From contig OZ038380.1 in the NCBI GenBank assembly GCA_964036045.1, forward strand, positions 171,863,245 through 171,927,244: a stretch of DNA of 64,000 bases, in the 5' to 3' direction. Every line of letters starts with the position of its first letter. The first letter of the stretch is position 1. Source of the stretch: Eutreptiella sp. 'Long Island Sound 2002' (taxonomy: Eukaryota; Euglenozoa; Euglenophyceae; Eutreptiales; Eutreptiaceae). This document shows, piece by piece, positions 22,801-33,976 of this stretch. Below the pieces are notes generated by a model. The model made no database searches. It saw only the letters and a program-made list of their open reading frames with translations, and was not told where the DNA came from. The position numbers were made by a program, and so were the translations under genes.

Positions 22801-23425
22801 GAGGGACGACTATTTGTGAGCTGCTGATGCTGGAAAACTGCATAATAGCAGGTGGTGCCCGAGAACTCTTGGGACCCCCCCCCCCCCCTCGCACCAAAAT
22901 TGGGTGAAAACACATAAAAGGGGGCTAAAACACGTTTACATAGGATATTTGATCATTTTGGATGGACAGAATATCAAAAAAATCAGTTTTGGAAATTTCC
23001 ATTTTTGAGCTGCCGAGGCTGGAAAACTGGAAAACTGCATTAGCAGGTTGTGCCTAGACCCCTTGGGAGCTCCCCATCCCCCCCCCCCACACCCAAATAG
23101 GGTGAAAAACACAAAGAGGGGCAAAAACATGCTTTACATTGGATAGTTGATCGTTTTGGATGGTCAGAATATCAAAAAAATCAGTTTCGGAAATTTCCAT
23201 TTTTGAGCTGCCAAGGCTAGAAAACTGCATGAGCAGGTTGTGCCCCAACCCCCTTGCCCCCCCCCCCCAAACCCAAAAAGGGTCAAAGAGGGTCTAAAAC
23301 ATGCTTTACATAGCAAATTTCATCATTGTGAGTGGTCACAATATCAAAAAAAATTTGCAAAAAAATTTCCATTTTTGAGCTGCGGAGGGTGGAAAACTGC
23401 TTGTTTGTGCACACACCAAATGCCA
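22800..23425 (+). repeat. Tandem repeat of about 183 bp, four diverged copies
   Basis: Each copy has atatcaaaaaaatcag, then tttccatttttgagctgc, ggctggaaaactgcat, a C-run of 9-14 bases, and gggtgaaaacac. The first and last copies are partial. Confidence 0.85.
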
Positions 23426-23439
23426 TTGGGCCACCTGCA

Positions 23440-23832
23440 AACAACAATTTTGAAGCTTTTAGGGGGGCCATGGATCGGGCTAGATGGGCCCAGTGGCCAC
23501 TACATGGGCTCTCATGGGCGCTCAAGTACCCGTATTGACACCAAATGATCACCCAAACCCATCCTAGGGGCAACAAAAAGGTTTCGAAAAAAGTCGAAAA
23601 ATGAAAATCTTCAAGTGTCACTGAACAGCCTACGCAACAGCAATTTTGGGACTTTCGGAGGGCCCATGGCACAGGCTAGATGGGCCTAGCGGCCACTACA
23701 TGGGTCCCCATAGGTGCTCAAGTACCCGTATTGTAACCAAATGATCACCCAAACCCATCCTAGGGGCAACGGAAGGGTTTCATGAAAAATCGAATTTCAA
23801 AAAAAATTTCAGGTGCCACTAAACAGCCTACC
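23440..23832 (+). repeat. Tandem repeat of about 195 bp, two copies
   Basis: The two copies share gggctagatgggcc, ggccactacatggg, ctcaagtacccgtattg, aaatgatcacccaaaccc and atcctaggggcaac. They follow directly on the 183-bp array, with which they share the flanking tttcca words. Confidence 0.85.
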
Positions 23833-24477
23833 CAGCGTGAAAACGGCTAAGTCCTCACTGGCAAGGGGCCATATGGGGGGGGGGGTGACTGGGGGTACCT
23901 GGAGTTGGGATCCGGGACCCTTGCCATGGGCTAGGGGGTCCATATACAAGAAAAAAGTTCTTTAGGTCCCAGGTCCAAATACACACACAGCGGCCACAAT
24001 ACGCAAAGAAGTTTTGACCCCCCCCCCCCAAAACACAGGAGGGGTCGGCAAGCGGTGTAGCCCTCAGGGTCCCGTCTCGTCTGAGGTGACCAAGGCGCAG
24101 CGGGCTCACCGGGAGCTCCGCTCCCTCGAGTGCTCCTGGGGCAGGGAAGTGCTCAGCACGCCCCAGGACCTTCCATCCACAGTGTGCAGCGCCACCTGTG
24201 ACCCTCTGGGTCAGTCAAGGAGCGCCACAGGCCACATGCCCCGTGCACCCCTCTGGGGTTCAGTCGTGGGCTGGAGGAAGCCGCAGGTCACCCGACCTAC
24301 AGACTTCCCCGGCAGCCTTAGTGTAGGGCTCCCCTGCCCCGCTGCTGGGGCCCGGAGCACCGGGCACACACGTCCCCCCCCCACACGCTGACAGGAGGAC
24401 CGCAGCCCAATGGAGACAAAAGGTGTGCAACTGTGCCCTGACCCAGTGCCCTGAACCCCCCACATGCCCTGAGCGCA

Positions 24478-24640
24478 CGCGACATACACACAGGCACGGC
24501 GGTATCTCCCTCCCACCAGCGCCTTGGTGGGGTTCGGGGATCGTCAACAGTCTGGGGGGCTGTGAGACCAGACAGCTGGGGTAGGGCCCAGTCGTGCTGG
24601 TGAGGGAAGGACACACTGGCCGTGGGAACCCGCCTCCGGT
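24478..24640 (-). repeat. Dispersed repeat, inverted partner of 27768-27925
   Basis: The reverse complement of this stretch matches 27768-27925 along about 150 bp, including ggtctcacagccccccagact and its flanks. Differences are scattered substitutions. The left neighbour 24000-24470 and the right neighbour 24640-25010 hold no gene I can support. Confidence 0.75.
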
Positions 24641-25064
24641 GCGAGCCACGACCCAAACCAAACCAAACAAACCCCCCCTCCAAAAAAGGGGTACCCAAGT
24701 GCGGGGGGGTACGGGTGTCAAAATCCAAAAAAATCATTGGGGGATCATTTTTGGTCCTAAAATGATGATTTTACAAGGGGTTAGACGTCAGAAACCATAC
24801 AATGGGGTACGCTACGCGAGACCCCAAAAAAGGGGGGTATACGACACTCGCACCTGCGCTTGATCTGACCTCTCTTTGAGGTGACTTGCTTTGGCGTGGG
24901 CTCCCAAAGTCACAGAACAACACTGCCTTTCGAATTCTTCCTCATCCCTCTTGGCAAGTTCCCAATTGTTTCACCAATTTTGGCTCAACCGTATCAGCTT
25001 GGGCCGGTTGCGTACCTGTGGCAAATTCTGAGTCCCCGGGAGGACTGAAAAGGCCCTTTCGTGG

Positions 25065-25741
25065 TCATGCATGCAGTGATGCAAGCCAACAACCGTTCTG
25101 AAGATGAAATTCAGCCCGACCAGCATATACGTGAGAAGATACACATGACAAGACACAGGCAGCGACAGCAAAGGAAAGCATCGTTGAGGTCCAGACAACC
25201 ATATCCATGCAGGGGCATTGATATCGGTGACTGAAGCAGGCCTGCAAGGCCCACATTCCGGTGACAGAGGCCCACAACTGGGGCACTGTGGCACTCAAAG
25301 TCTGCAAAAAAAAAACGGAAACTTGAAATGCTGAGCAGTGAAGCCATTTCGATACGTGTCCCGCTTCGAAACCTCTGTTCATGCTTCAATGCCTTACTAA
25401 CCCTCGGCCGCGAGCCACCGCTGAAAGTGGCGCCTCCTGGGCCCTCGTGTGGAGCCTGGACAAGAATTTGCTCCGGTGCTTCCTCAATGAGCGCACACTG
25501 CCCCCACTGCCACCTGTTGGTCCACCGTTGGTGTCACCCTGACCCCCTGCACGACACTGTGCCCCACGTCATAGAAAAAACCTGCGCTGCGGTCCCCCGT
25601 ACGACACGGCGCCTCATTACCAGACAAGGTCTGATGCATTTGGCTGCCAGTACTCATGACTCCCGCATGCCCCCCCCCCACCTCCTCCGAATCGTCCCCC
25701 ACTGCCCTCCCTGCGTCATCATCAGGAGGCACCTCCGCCAT
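25065..25741 (-). CDS. Candidate two-exon gene, small protein with one hydrophobic segment
   Basis: Exon 1 is 25741-25514: ATG followed by an acidic start (MAEVPPDDDAGRAVGDDSEE), 76 codons, ending CAG|GTGGCA in phase 0. Exon 2 is 25301-25065 behind a very strong acceptor (nine T then gcag), entered in phase 0 and read to a TGA. The predicted protein is about 154 residues, with a hydrophobic stretch (MLSFAVAACVLSCV) in the second exon that could be a membrane segment. The intron would be 212 bp. No family is recognised. A different use of exon 2 is possible: another frame (DFECHSAPVVGLCHRNVGL) plus a small exon at 25097-25016 also has good splice sites. The gene call rests on splice signals and phase only. 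Confidence 0.35.
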
Positions 25742-26052
25742 GGCACCGCACAGCCCATGCGGCCGAGGGGAACAGAGAGGCCGCAGGGCCGTAGGACAGG
25801 CTGCGCCCGCAAGGGGCCGAGGAGGACTTGCGGTCCCCCAGGGGGTCCGCCAGCTGAGCCAGCGGGTCGCCCACCCGCAGAGTCTGAGGATTCGCTACAC
25901 GAAATGTGCCAAAGACAGGCCTCAGGAACGGGATGGTTCGGGGCGATGGGGGGTTTGACAGAGGGTCGCATGGGCGTCGGGGGAGGGAGACGTGTCGCAA
26001 GAGCGGCCCCGAACCTCGATTTCGTCACTCGACCAAGTGTGGCTGCAACACG

Positions 26053-26092
26053 ATGAATGAATGAATGGATGGATGAATGAATGAATGAATGA
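26053..26092 (+). repeat. (gaat)n microsatellite next to the gap
   Basis: About ten copies of gaat with a gatg variant run into the N block. The array probably continues in the gap. Confidence 0.9.
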
Positions 26093-26292
26093 NNNNNNNN
26101 NNNNNNNNNNNNNNNNNNNNNNNNNNNNNNNNNNNNNNNNNNNNNNNNNNNNNNNNNNNNNNNNNNNNNNNNNNNNNNNNNNNNNNNNNNNNNNNNNNNN
26201 NNNNNNNNNNNNNNNNNNNNNNNNNNNNNNNNNNNNNNNNNNNNNNNNNNNNNNNNNNNNNNNNNNNNNNNNNNNNNNNNNNNNNNNNNNNN
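26093..26292. other. Assembly gap of exactly 200 N
   Basis: A round 200-base N block is a scaffolding placeholder, so true distance and even order across it are uncertain. Open frames that cross it are meaningless. Confidence 0.99.
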
Positions 26293-26689
26293 CCTGCGGA
26301 CTTGTGTGTCTGCAAAATGCTCCGCACAAAACAAAAAATTCAAAAATGCCTCCCAAACTTTGCCTTTCCAAATGTCGCCTGTTCCTAGTTTTACCCTCCC
26401 CCGGTGGGTTGGGGGGCTGGGAAGGGGAGGGAGGGGGGTCTGGCCCTAGCCCCCCCCCCCCCCCCCGTGCCCTGACATGCAGCTCCGGTCTTGTCCGCCC
26501 GGCACGTGAAACTGGTAACCCCCGCAAAAAGGTTGATTGGCCGGGTTTTGATTGGCCGAATTGCAGCATCCGAGTGTAATCACGGCACAGCACATGGGGA
26601 ACGCCCAGGTGCAGCCCTTGACGCCGACACCCCTGAAACAGGTTGGGGGATTGGGGTGGGGGCTCGGGCAGGCTGGGGTCCCGGGTACC

Positions 26690-26770
26690 CCAACATACAC
26701 ATCTCAAAACGATCCCCTCGTCGCACTGATCCTTTTGAACACACATATGCGGGGGGTTTTGAAAAGCAAC
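26690..26770 (+). repeat. Dispersed repeat shared with 35097-35167
   Basis: Both copies read atctcaaaacgatccc / cctcaaaatgatcccc, then cgtcgc.ctgatc.ttttga and acacatatg.gggg. They are in the same orientation and about 85 percent alike by eye. Confidence 0.75.
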
Positions 26771-26814
26771 TTTTACCCCCTGGGGTCCCGGTCCCAGCAG
26801 CCAGGGTCATGGGG

Positions 26815-27010
26815 GAGGTCGGGGGCAGGGATGCGTTAGAAGGGAAGGCACCTCAGAGGCGGCCCGAGGAGGGTACATGAGCGGTCGTAGGCGGTTGCCA
26901 AAGCGGTTGGGGGCGGTTACTGTCGGTCGCAAATGCCATTGAGGCCGGCACTTGCCGTCAAGGAGACAGCGGCTGGGCATAGGCTGGACGCTCTGGGGGG
27001 GGTCCCCTCC
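26815..27010 (+). repeat. Dispersed GC-rich repeat, inverted partner at 58365-58545
   Basis: The plus strand here matches the minus strand of 58365-58545: ttagaagggaaggc, then gttgccaaagcggttggggg, cggttactgtcggt, caaatgccattga and ctgggcataggctgg. The shared part is about 180 bp. Confidence 0.85.
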
Positions 27011-27606
27011 CCCCCCTTGCAATGCATCGCTGGGTGGGGGGTCAGATCTTTCATGCTTTGCACACACACTTGGACTCCGCATGAAATTCTGAGCACTTTG
27101 AGTGTGCACACGTGGGGTAACCCGAAATTTTACCCCCCCACCAGAGGCTAAACAAACAAATTCCGGCGGCTTCGGCGCCCACTTGGGACCAAATGTGGTC
27201 CGGACCTTCTGTGGCCATTCTGAAGGGGGGGGACAAGGGCTGCAGCCGGGCGCCCCCCCCCCCCAACGGCACAGCACGTCAGCCAAAGGGCACAGACCCG
27301 GACGCATTGCTGGGACGTCGGAGGGCGCTCCACCGCCGGAGGAGGGGCACGCTGCACAGGGCCAGGGCATTCCGGATCCCCAGAAGTCCCCCGCCGGTGG
27401 TGCGCGGCATGTCCCGGCCCTTTGCAGTGTTCTTCTATGTTTCGGGGGGGGCGGATGGTTGAACATCCGCTCGGAATGGAAACCGGTGCATTCAGTTCCA
27501 CAAACGCCCCCCCGTTCAGCCTCAGGACCATGGAGCCCTGCAGAAGCAGGGGGGGGGGGGGTCGGGTTGGGTTGGGTCCCGGCTGGTTGGGGGGGGGGGG
27601 TGGTGC

Positions 27607-27695
27607 TCAAAGGAGATGAAGAGTGAAAAACAAAGATTGCTGCAGCACTGGACAAACCAGAAAATGCTGCCCCACAGCCATCGACATGTACTCAA
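27607..27695 (-). other. Possible terminal exon, unassigned
   Basis: Behind ctgcaggattcag an open frame reads FEYMSMAVGQHFLVCPVLQQ and ends in TGA at 27607. It lies downstream of the PBZ exons on the same strand and could be their 3' end, but phase and splice partner are unproven. Another exon-like stretch (GSMVLRLNGGAFVELNAP) is behind tgcttctgcag at about 27543-27450. Confidence 0.25.
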
Positions 27696-28071
27696 ACCTG
27701 AATCCTGCAGCACAACAATACTGACAATTTAATTGGTGTGTGGTGTGTGTGTTATGTGTTGCGCTGAAGGCGGGTCCCACGGCCTGTGCGCCCTTACCTC
27801 CCCGGCACGACTGGCCCTCTGCCTCCGGTTGTCCGGTCTCACAGCCCCCCAGACTGCTGACGGTCCCCAAACCCCCACCGAGGCGCGGGTGGGAGGGCGG
27901 TGCCGCCGTGCCTGCGTGTACTGTTGTGGCCAGGTTTGCTTCACCGCAATTAGCTCCAACCGCGCCTGCCCCACGGTCTTCATTGCTCTCAGTTCAGTGT
28001 AACGGATCATTGTTCTCTGTGATCGCTGTCCGGGTGTTCAAGCGAGCGGTGGCGGGGAAGGGGGGGGGTAC

Positions 28072-31000
28072 CTGTGGGCAGCGGCGGGTTTCTCCGCCCC
28101 CTTGGCGTCCCCCCCGGCCTTGGCCCCGCTGGTGTTGTGCGCGTACTGCGCGCGGTGCTCCGCGCTCATGCGGTAGCAGCGCGCCCCGTACGGGCACTCG
28201 GGCAGCGCCGGGGCGGCCGGGGCCGGGGCCGGGGCCGCCGGCGCGGCCGGGGGGCAGGCGCCGCCGTCGGCGTCGTCGGGCGCCTCGTCGTCACTGCACT
28301 CCTCCGCCATGTCCTGCGTGAGCGGAGGTGTGGCGTGCGGCCCCCGAGACGGACGCATGCGCGCAGGACTTGAGGACGTGTGGGAGTGGCCTCGCCCCCC
28401 CCCGTCATACGCTGTGGCGTGGTCTGCAGCTGCCGTCTCGATCCCACTCCAAATTGCCTCTCGTCTCGCCCACGCCATGTGCGGGTGTCCGGGGCAGGTG
28501 CCCTACCGCCCGCATTGAGCCCAGGGTCTGCACTAGGCCAGAGGGGGGGCGGGAGGGGGGAGCTGCACAGTGAAGGTGTGTGCTTTGGAGTTCCTCGACC
28601 CTAAGACTAGCCCCACTTCGGGAGAGATGTGGTCAGCGGTCTTGCGGTTTAGAAGCCCATCAGGTTGTGATGGGGATGGCGCTTTGTGTGCATGTGTCTC
28701 AGCCAGCACCCCAAAGTGCACATATCATGCACCATTGCCGACGGGGCAGTGGGAAGCTGCACAGTGAAGGTGTGTGCTTTGGAGTTCCTCGACGCTGAGA
28801 CGAGCCCCACTTTGGGAAAGAGTCAACGGGGGTTGAGCCAGGGGCTCGAACCAAAGCGATCCTTCAGGGCGGTCCTTCACGGGGGTGTTTCGGGGGGGTT
28901 CTCTGAGAAGGGTCGGTTGCGGGGATTCTTCATGGGGCTCCTTTCAGGGGTCCCTCTGGTGGTGGTGGGGGGGGGGGGGGGCATATGGACGCCCCCCACA
29001 CCCTCCCCCTGTGAGAACCAGGGGGAGGCCCCTTGTACGGGACGTAGTCGATATCATGTTCCGGGCCTTCCCGAGCAGCGGTCACACCCACGGACCAGGT
29101 CCTCCTCTGGCCCAAGCCCCAGAAGCCCACAAGCGCACTGGCTCTTGGGAACTCCACTCGCGCGCTGCAGGCGCACCGCAGGCACCGCAGGAGTGCAGTT
29201 CCCCTTGCCAGACCAAGACTGCGGGGCTTTCCTCCTGTTCAATCCAGCCACGGGCACAGGCACGGTCACGGTCACAGTCAGAGTCAGAGTCGGCGTCGGA
29301 ATCAGAGTTGGAGTCAGAGCTCGCATAATAGTCTGTGCCAACCAAGTGCCCTGCGTGACATTACGTTGGGTTGCGGTTTCTTTCCGGGGCCCTGGACAGT
29401 CCCCCGTTCGTCCCTTCGCGTGCTGCGTCGGGTCGCTGCGTTCTGTCAGCCGCTGCGGCCTGTGTTCCTGCCGCTGTCGTCTCCGCATTAACGGAGCCCA
29501 GTGGTTGGCGTACTGGGGGTTATGCTGGTTGTTGGGGGGTTCGAATTACGGTGTTTGCCGCCCACTCCCCTCCACGTCCAGGTCGTCCATCACAAGCCCC
29601 CCCTCCCGTTTTCTAGGGCTCCATTGGCACCCCCACCCACCGTTGGAACCTCCACTTTCCCAGCACACCCTGGGCACTTCTAAACTGAAAGAGACCTGCT
29701 CTGAAGTCGTCGTGGGCAGGTGCGGGTGCCGGAACTCTTCAAAGTGCCGCTTGTCGTGCCGGTAGCAGTCCACTCCATACCTAACGAATGGGAAGGGAAT
29801 GTGCATGGGCTGAAGTGGGTGTGGGCACGGCAGAGGGGTCTTTGCATAACAACCGAGAGCAATACACAGACTAGCCGTAGTGCAGGCAGAGGCCGAAAGC
29901 AGGTCAACAAAGGCACGTCCCGGTATGCATACGCAGCAATGTGCGGCAGTCTTTGATCCCTATGAATGACGCACCCTAAGATTCCATGATTGTATGCACA
30001 ATCAAACCTATTGTGCCTTCTTGGCCCTTCCTTTGGCCGTGTTCTGTCGGCCAAAACAACTAACCCTTATGCCACACAGTACATGTCCTCTTAGGCTTCA
30101 GTGTTAAGCCTCGCATCAAGCTAGCACTCATTCGGCCAGCATGACGCTGGTACCGTCGGGTCTGGGAGGGTAAAAGATGGGAGCGGAGAGTGGGCATGGG
30201 GGATGGCGAGCCATTATCATCGCTTTCAAGTAGAACTCACATCAGTGCTGGATTCATCCGAGCTGTCATCGCCATAGATTGTGTGCTGTCCGACATGAAA
30301 TCAATCCAGCCATTTGCTCTGGGTGAATCAATCGAAGAGAAAACAGTTGATTGTTCTGGTTCACCAATCGCTAGGCGAGTGCAGCAAAATTTCTGTGCGG
30401 ATAGCCCCCCCGCATGTCACAAGGGCCTGCGATTAATGCGGATCTATGGATCGAACTTCTGCCTCTCTCCTGTTGGAGTCAGCATGCATTTTTGAAGGGG
30501 TCCCGAGTCGCGTACAGATTGAAGGAAGCGAGAGGGATGGTCTGGTGGTGGAATGGGGACGCCAGGCCTCCCCACTATATAAAACTGTGAAACCACCGGT
30601 ACGGCCGCCTGCCACACCGGCCAGGTCTCCCCCACTTGTGTTGCCCACGACACAAATACCAGGTCCACGGGTGAACGTTGAAGTCACACTACCAGTCCCC
30701 TCGGAGGATTTCACTTCAATGGTCCCAAGGATAACAAATTGAGACTTGGAGGCTGTGGGCACAGCCAGGCCCTTTTTCCCTTCGCTCGGTTTGCCGAACC
30801 AGCCGCGGTGTTTCAGCGATCTTCTTCCAGCGGGTGCTCCTCGTTCGAGCGCCGGGCGCATTCTTCTGGCCGGCTCACCCATGCAGGGCGCGGCATTAGC
30901 TATGCACTACTGTGGGCTTGTTGGTCCCCCACGGGGCTATCCCTAATGCCCAACAAAACAAAAAAGCTACGCGAGGTCCAGTACCCCTGGACCTCTGCAG

Positions 31001-32927
31001 AGCGCCAGCTGACGAGTAACGCAAGGAAACCCCTGGCATCCCGACACCACAGCGCAGCGAGCCTGCAACCCAACTGCTTGACCCCTTGGGCTGGCATGCG
31101 TTGGAAGGGGGGAGGGGCCACCCCCCTCTCCCCGCCCCCATTTGTTCCGGCCAGACATTGCCCCGCGACCGCGTTTCCAACCGCCGGCGACTGCTGTGGC
31201 ACACCCCCTTCAGCCCCCTGCCCCCTCAAGCGCCCCCCCCCCCCCCTGCAGCGTGTGCAAAGCAGTGTGGGTTGGTTGTCTGTGAGACACGCCACCAGGG
31301 CCATACGCATTGCGTGGCTCTCTGCTTGGGCACGCGTGTGACGATAGATCTCCGTAATGGCCCCCTTGAACACGGGAGTCTTCCCGGTGTCACGATGTTG
31401 CCTCAGAACTTCGATAAGGTACTCATGCGCCCAAAAACAAAGCACCCCACCAACAACTTTCCCCCCCCGGCCTTCTGCCATTCTGTGCAAAAGTCAACAA
31501 ACTTTTGGGGGGTAATACGTTGGGGGGGGCAAAGGCATATGCTGCCATTCTTTGGGCAGCCGATTGCCGGCTCAGAGCATCAGAACCTGATTCCAGAAAG
31601 GCTTGCTGTGCCCCTCTGTTTTCCTGGTGCCCATGTTGCCATCGAAGGGCCTGTCTGGGAGGGTCCGTCTGGGTGCCCCATGCGCGCACCCACCACCCGC
31701 TATTGTGGGCTGGGGTGCAGCTCAGAGCCTAGGCCCTGCCAGTTCCATTGCTGCTTGATTCAACCCAAACCCCCTCTGCTGGGCGCTCCAAAGAGGTAAG
31801 AGGGGGCAGCATCATAAACCCCATTCCGTTCGTCTCTGTATTGCAGGCGGAGGGCAATCCCCGAGGTAGGGCAAGGGGCCTGCACCGTAGCAGGAACCCG
31901 CTCATTTGTGCGACTGCGCCGAAAGAAGACATGGGGTACCACCCGGAATCCGCGACGCCGTGTTGCTGCGGTGCCGCCCTCCGGGGCAGCAAAGGGGGAG
32001 ACGAGGCAACAGCTCCGCAACACAGCGCCTCATGGGGCAGCAACGACCAAGCGGAACGATACGGTGCGGTCCATGAAATGACACACAGGTCACGGGGGGG
32101 CGACTACCAACGGTCCTGATGCGACCACCCCCCCCCCCCCCCAGCTATCTGTCAAAACTGGGGGGGGGGGGCTGGGGGGGGGGGTCGCATACAAGGACCC
32201 GGCCCGGCCGCCCCCCCGGGACACAGGTGCGGTGTGCGCACCGTGCGCCCCGTCCCTCCATTTCGGAGGCCGTTACACGAGACGGGCAAAGCAGAGGCCT
32301 TTGGACATTCCGCTGCACCAAAGCTCATTTGGACGGCTAAAAAAAACTCTTCCTTTTGGAGGGGGGGGGGGGGGGCTCAGGTCATGGCAAGACGCTCCCA
32401 ATCGACGCATTCCCTACGGCAACGGCGGTTCGAAGGAGACCGCAGCGCGGGCCAGAGCAGCGCTGTCCTTTGGCGGAACGAAGAGGGCGGGGGGGGAGGA
32501 CCGCGCCGTCGCATGTGCGCACAGACCCCCGGCCGCCTGCAGTGCACCACCGGTAGTTCACTAACTGTCGGCGGTTACTGGCCGCATTCTGTCGGTTAGC
32601 CAGCAACCGCCGCCCAGAAAATAGGCTGCCGAAGCCCCCTCGCCAGAGGGCACTCGAGACATCTCTCGGAATCAAAGACCAGAGCTGTGCAATCCACAAA
32701 AACTCCTTCTGACGGGGGCAGGCACACCCAGGGACACGGGCATGGACCGCCACCCACAAAAGGGGAACCGGCAAGACAGAGAAAAGGGGGACGTGGTGTA
32801 GGGGCCACGTTTGACCGTTGGGACGAAGGGGCACCTGCACAGAGGCCGGATGTCCGTGGGATCGTGCGTGCGCTTGGCCTTCTTGGCGGGAGGGCACACC
32901 GCCTCCACCGTCGGTGCAGGCTCGGCT
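28072..32927 (-). CDS. PBZ zinc-finger protein (two PBZ motifs), APLF-like, partial gene model
   Basis: Three minus-strand exons join in phase. Exon A, 32927-32835 (acceptor cctcctccgcag), carries a nuclear-localisation-like PPAKKAKRTHD and ends RPLC plus two bases before CAG|GTGCCC. Exon B, 29780-29696 (acceptor cattcgttag), completes that codon as Arg and continues YGVDCYRHDKRHFEEFRHP, ending GAGCAG|GTCTCT in phase 0. Exon C, 28313-28072 (acceptor cgctcacgcag), enters in phase 0 with an acidic stretch and reads PECPYGARCYR, then H...YAH, ending CACAG|GTACCC. The result is two PBZ fingers (C-x-Y-G-x2-C-Y-R ... H ... H), which bind poly(ADP-ribose) in APLF and CHFR, separated by an acidic, proline- and alanine-rich linker. 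The first finger is split by an intron inside its C-x-Y-G motif. An acidic (DS)n stretch at about 29334-29200 has an acceptor but the wrong phase. The gene start and end are not located; see the FHA exons at 41862-46360. Confidence 0.6.
28559..28820 (+). repeat. Two-copy repeat, 193-bp offset
   Basis: The 68-bp segment beginning agctgcacagtgaaggtgtg and ending agccccactt.ggga occurs at 28559-28626 and 28752-28820. Confidence 0.85.
29345..29400 (+). repeat. Dispersed repeat shared with 58296-58345
   Basis: Here gtgacattacgttgggttg is followed by tttctttccggggccctgg; near 58300 the related text is gtgacattccgtctggttg and ttcctttacggggccctgg. Confidence 0.6.
30241..30285 (-). other. Short exon-like acidic segment
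   Basis: Between acceptor-like tcatgtcggacag and a consensus GTGAGT donor, 45 bases read HTIYGDDSSDESSTD. It lies inside the long intron between PBZ exons A and B on the same strand. Could be an alternative exon; unproven. Confidence 0.25.
31260..31490 (-). CDS. Unrecognised ORF segment in the PBZ gene intron
   Basis: The frame reads FWAHEYLIEVLRQHRDTGKT, then PVFKGAITEIYRHTRAQAES and ALVACLTDNQPTLLC, an ordinary globular and helical composition unlike the low-complexity frames around it. It ends at a G-run. It might be an exon of the surrounding gene, a nested gene, or a captured fragment. No domain is recognised and no clean splice pair is seen. The stretch 29800-31260 otherwise holds weak ORFs only. 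Confidence 0.3.
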
Positions 32928-33757
32928 CTGCGGAGGAGGGACACGGTGGTCGGACGGAACGAGAGAGTCCGGCGGTCGGAGCTGTGCGGCCTCCTCCGAC
33001 TCCTGCGCTGACACGCAGCTGCACACGGCCGCAAGGGGCGGCTCTGCGGGGCGTCCCAGACCAACGCAACAGCGGCCCCCGCCCAATGCGAGGCAACGCC
33101 GATCTGGTCTGCGTCTGGGGGTTTGGGGGGCGTCCAGTCCCAATCGGACTTGCGGGCCTTTGGTCGTCGCCTGCGCCGATGCCCCAACGGGGTCACCCCA
33201 GGGCCCCACACGAATGAGGTGGCCGTGGGGGGGGGGGGGGGGCAGGGACTTGCTTGAGCGGGGGGGGGAGGGGGGGAGGGGTCCAGGGGAGGGGGGGAGG
33301 GGGTCCAGGGGGGAGGGGTCCCCCCCTGCCGGAATGAAAATTAAAGCAAGTCCCTGGGGGGGGGGGGGGTAGAATAGGCACTGGTTTGAGGTTCCAGCAG
33401 GACATTGTTCGCCATTGCGTGTCCCCAGCCACCGGGGGGAAAGGGATTGTCGGTCCGTGAGGGTGGGGCCGTGGCCCCTCTACCCACACGTGCTGCTGCT
33501 GCCCCCTGGCGCCCCTCGCACGCCGGCGCCGGCGATGCTTCCACCGCCAATCGTGCCCGGGACAGTGGAGTTCGGGGGGTGCTCACCCCCCCACCAACGC
33601 CGTGGGAAATGTAACGCGGGACCCGGGGCCCCCCGTCACCCGGGGTTCACGAATCGGGGGTGCACAGCGCGTTCGGGCGTGTTGCCTGTCGAGCACAAGC
33701 AGATGTGGCCTGGCAGTGTGGGGGTGGGGCAGGGAAGCACCAGAAGGGGGGGGGGGG

Positions 33758-33850
33758 CCTGAGACCCAAAAGTTTGTGTACCAAAAACAGCCCGACAAGA
33801 TTTTCCCGATGGTAAATTTTGTTTGTTCCGTCCGAAACCATCGACAAGCG
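33758..33850 (+). repeat. Dispersed repeat NE1 (copy 1)
   Basis: Roughly 100-bp module with gtgtaccaaaaa, cccgacaagattttcccgat and ggtaaattttgtt. Related copies: 33925-33976 continuing at 34712-34735, 38338-38435, and 56667-56770. The minus strand of the copies reads NEIYRRENLVGPFLVHK-like peptides. Confidence 0.85.
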
Positions 33851-33924
33851 TTTGAGATTGTTCGGCACTTCAGACACATGGTCTGAGACAGTACATTACC
33901 GTCCCCTGGTACCTACCCGCCATC

Positions 33925-33976
33925 CGACCAGATTTTCCCGATTGTGAATTTCGTTTTTCCCCACGATGGTCCCTTT
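33925..33976 (+). repeat. Dispersed repeat NE1 (copy 2), split by a transposon
   Basis: This copy runs to gatggtcccttt at 33976, is interrupted by the 33977-34711 element, and resumes as gtccctttggtctgg at 34712. The uninterrupted form gatggtccctttggtc is at 56743-56760. Confidence 0.85.
33969..33976 (+). other. 8-bp target-site duplication, left
   Basis: gtcccttt, identical to 34712-34719 on the other side of the 735-bp element. Confidence 0.85.

Noticed and set aside
26093-26746. Long ORFs through the N block
   Set aside because: They translate unknown bases.
28686-29765. 359-codon plus ORF
   Set aside because: Low-complexity text, crosses G-runs, and lies opposite the PBZ exons.
30577-30584. 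TATA box in cactatataaaactg
   Set aside because: No start codon or gene follows at a useful distance, and the word lies in an open frame of the other strand.
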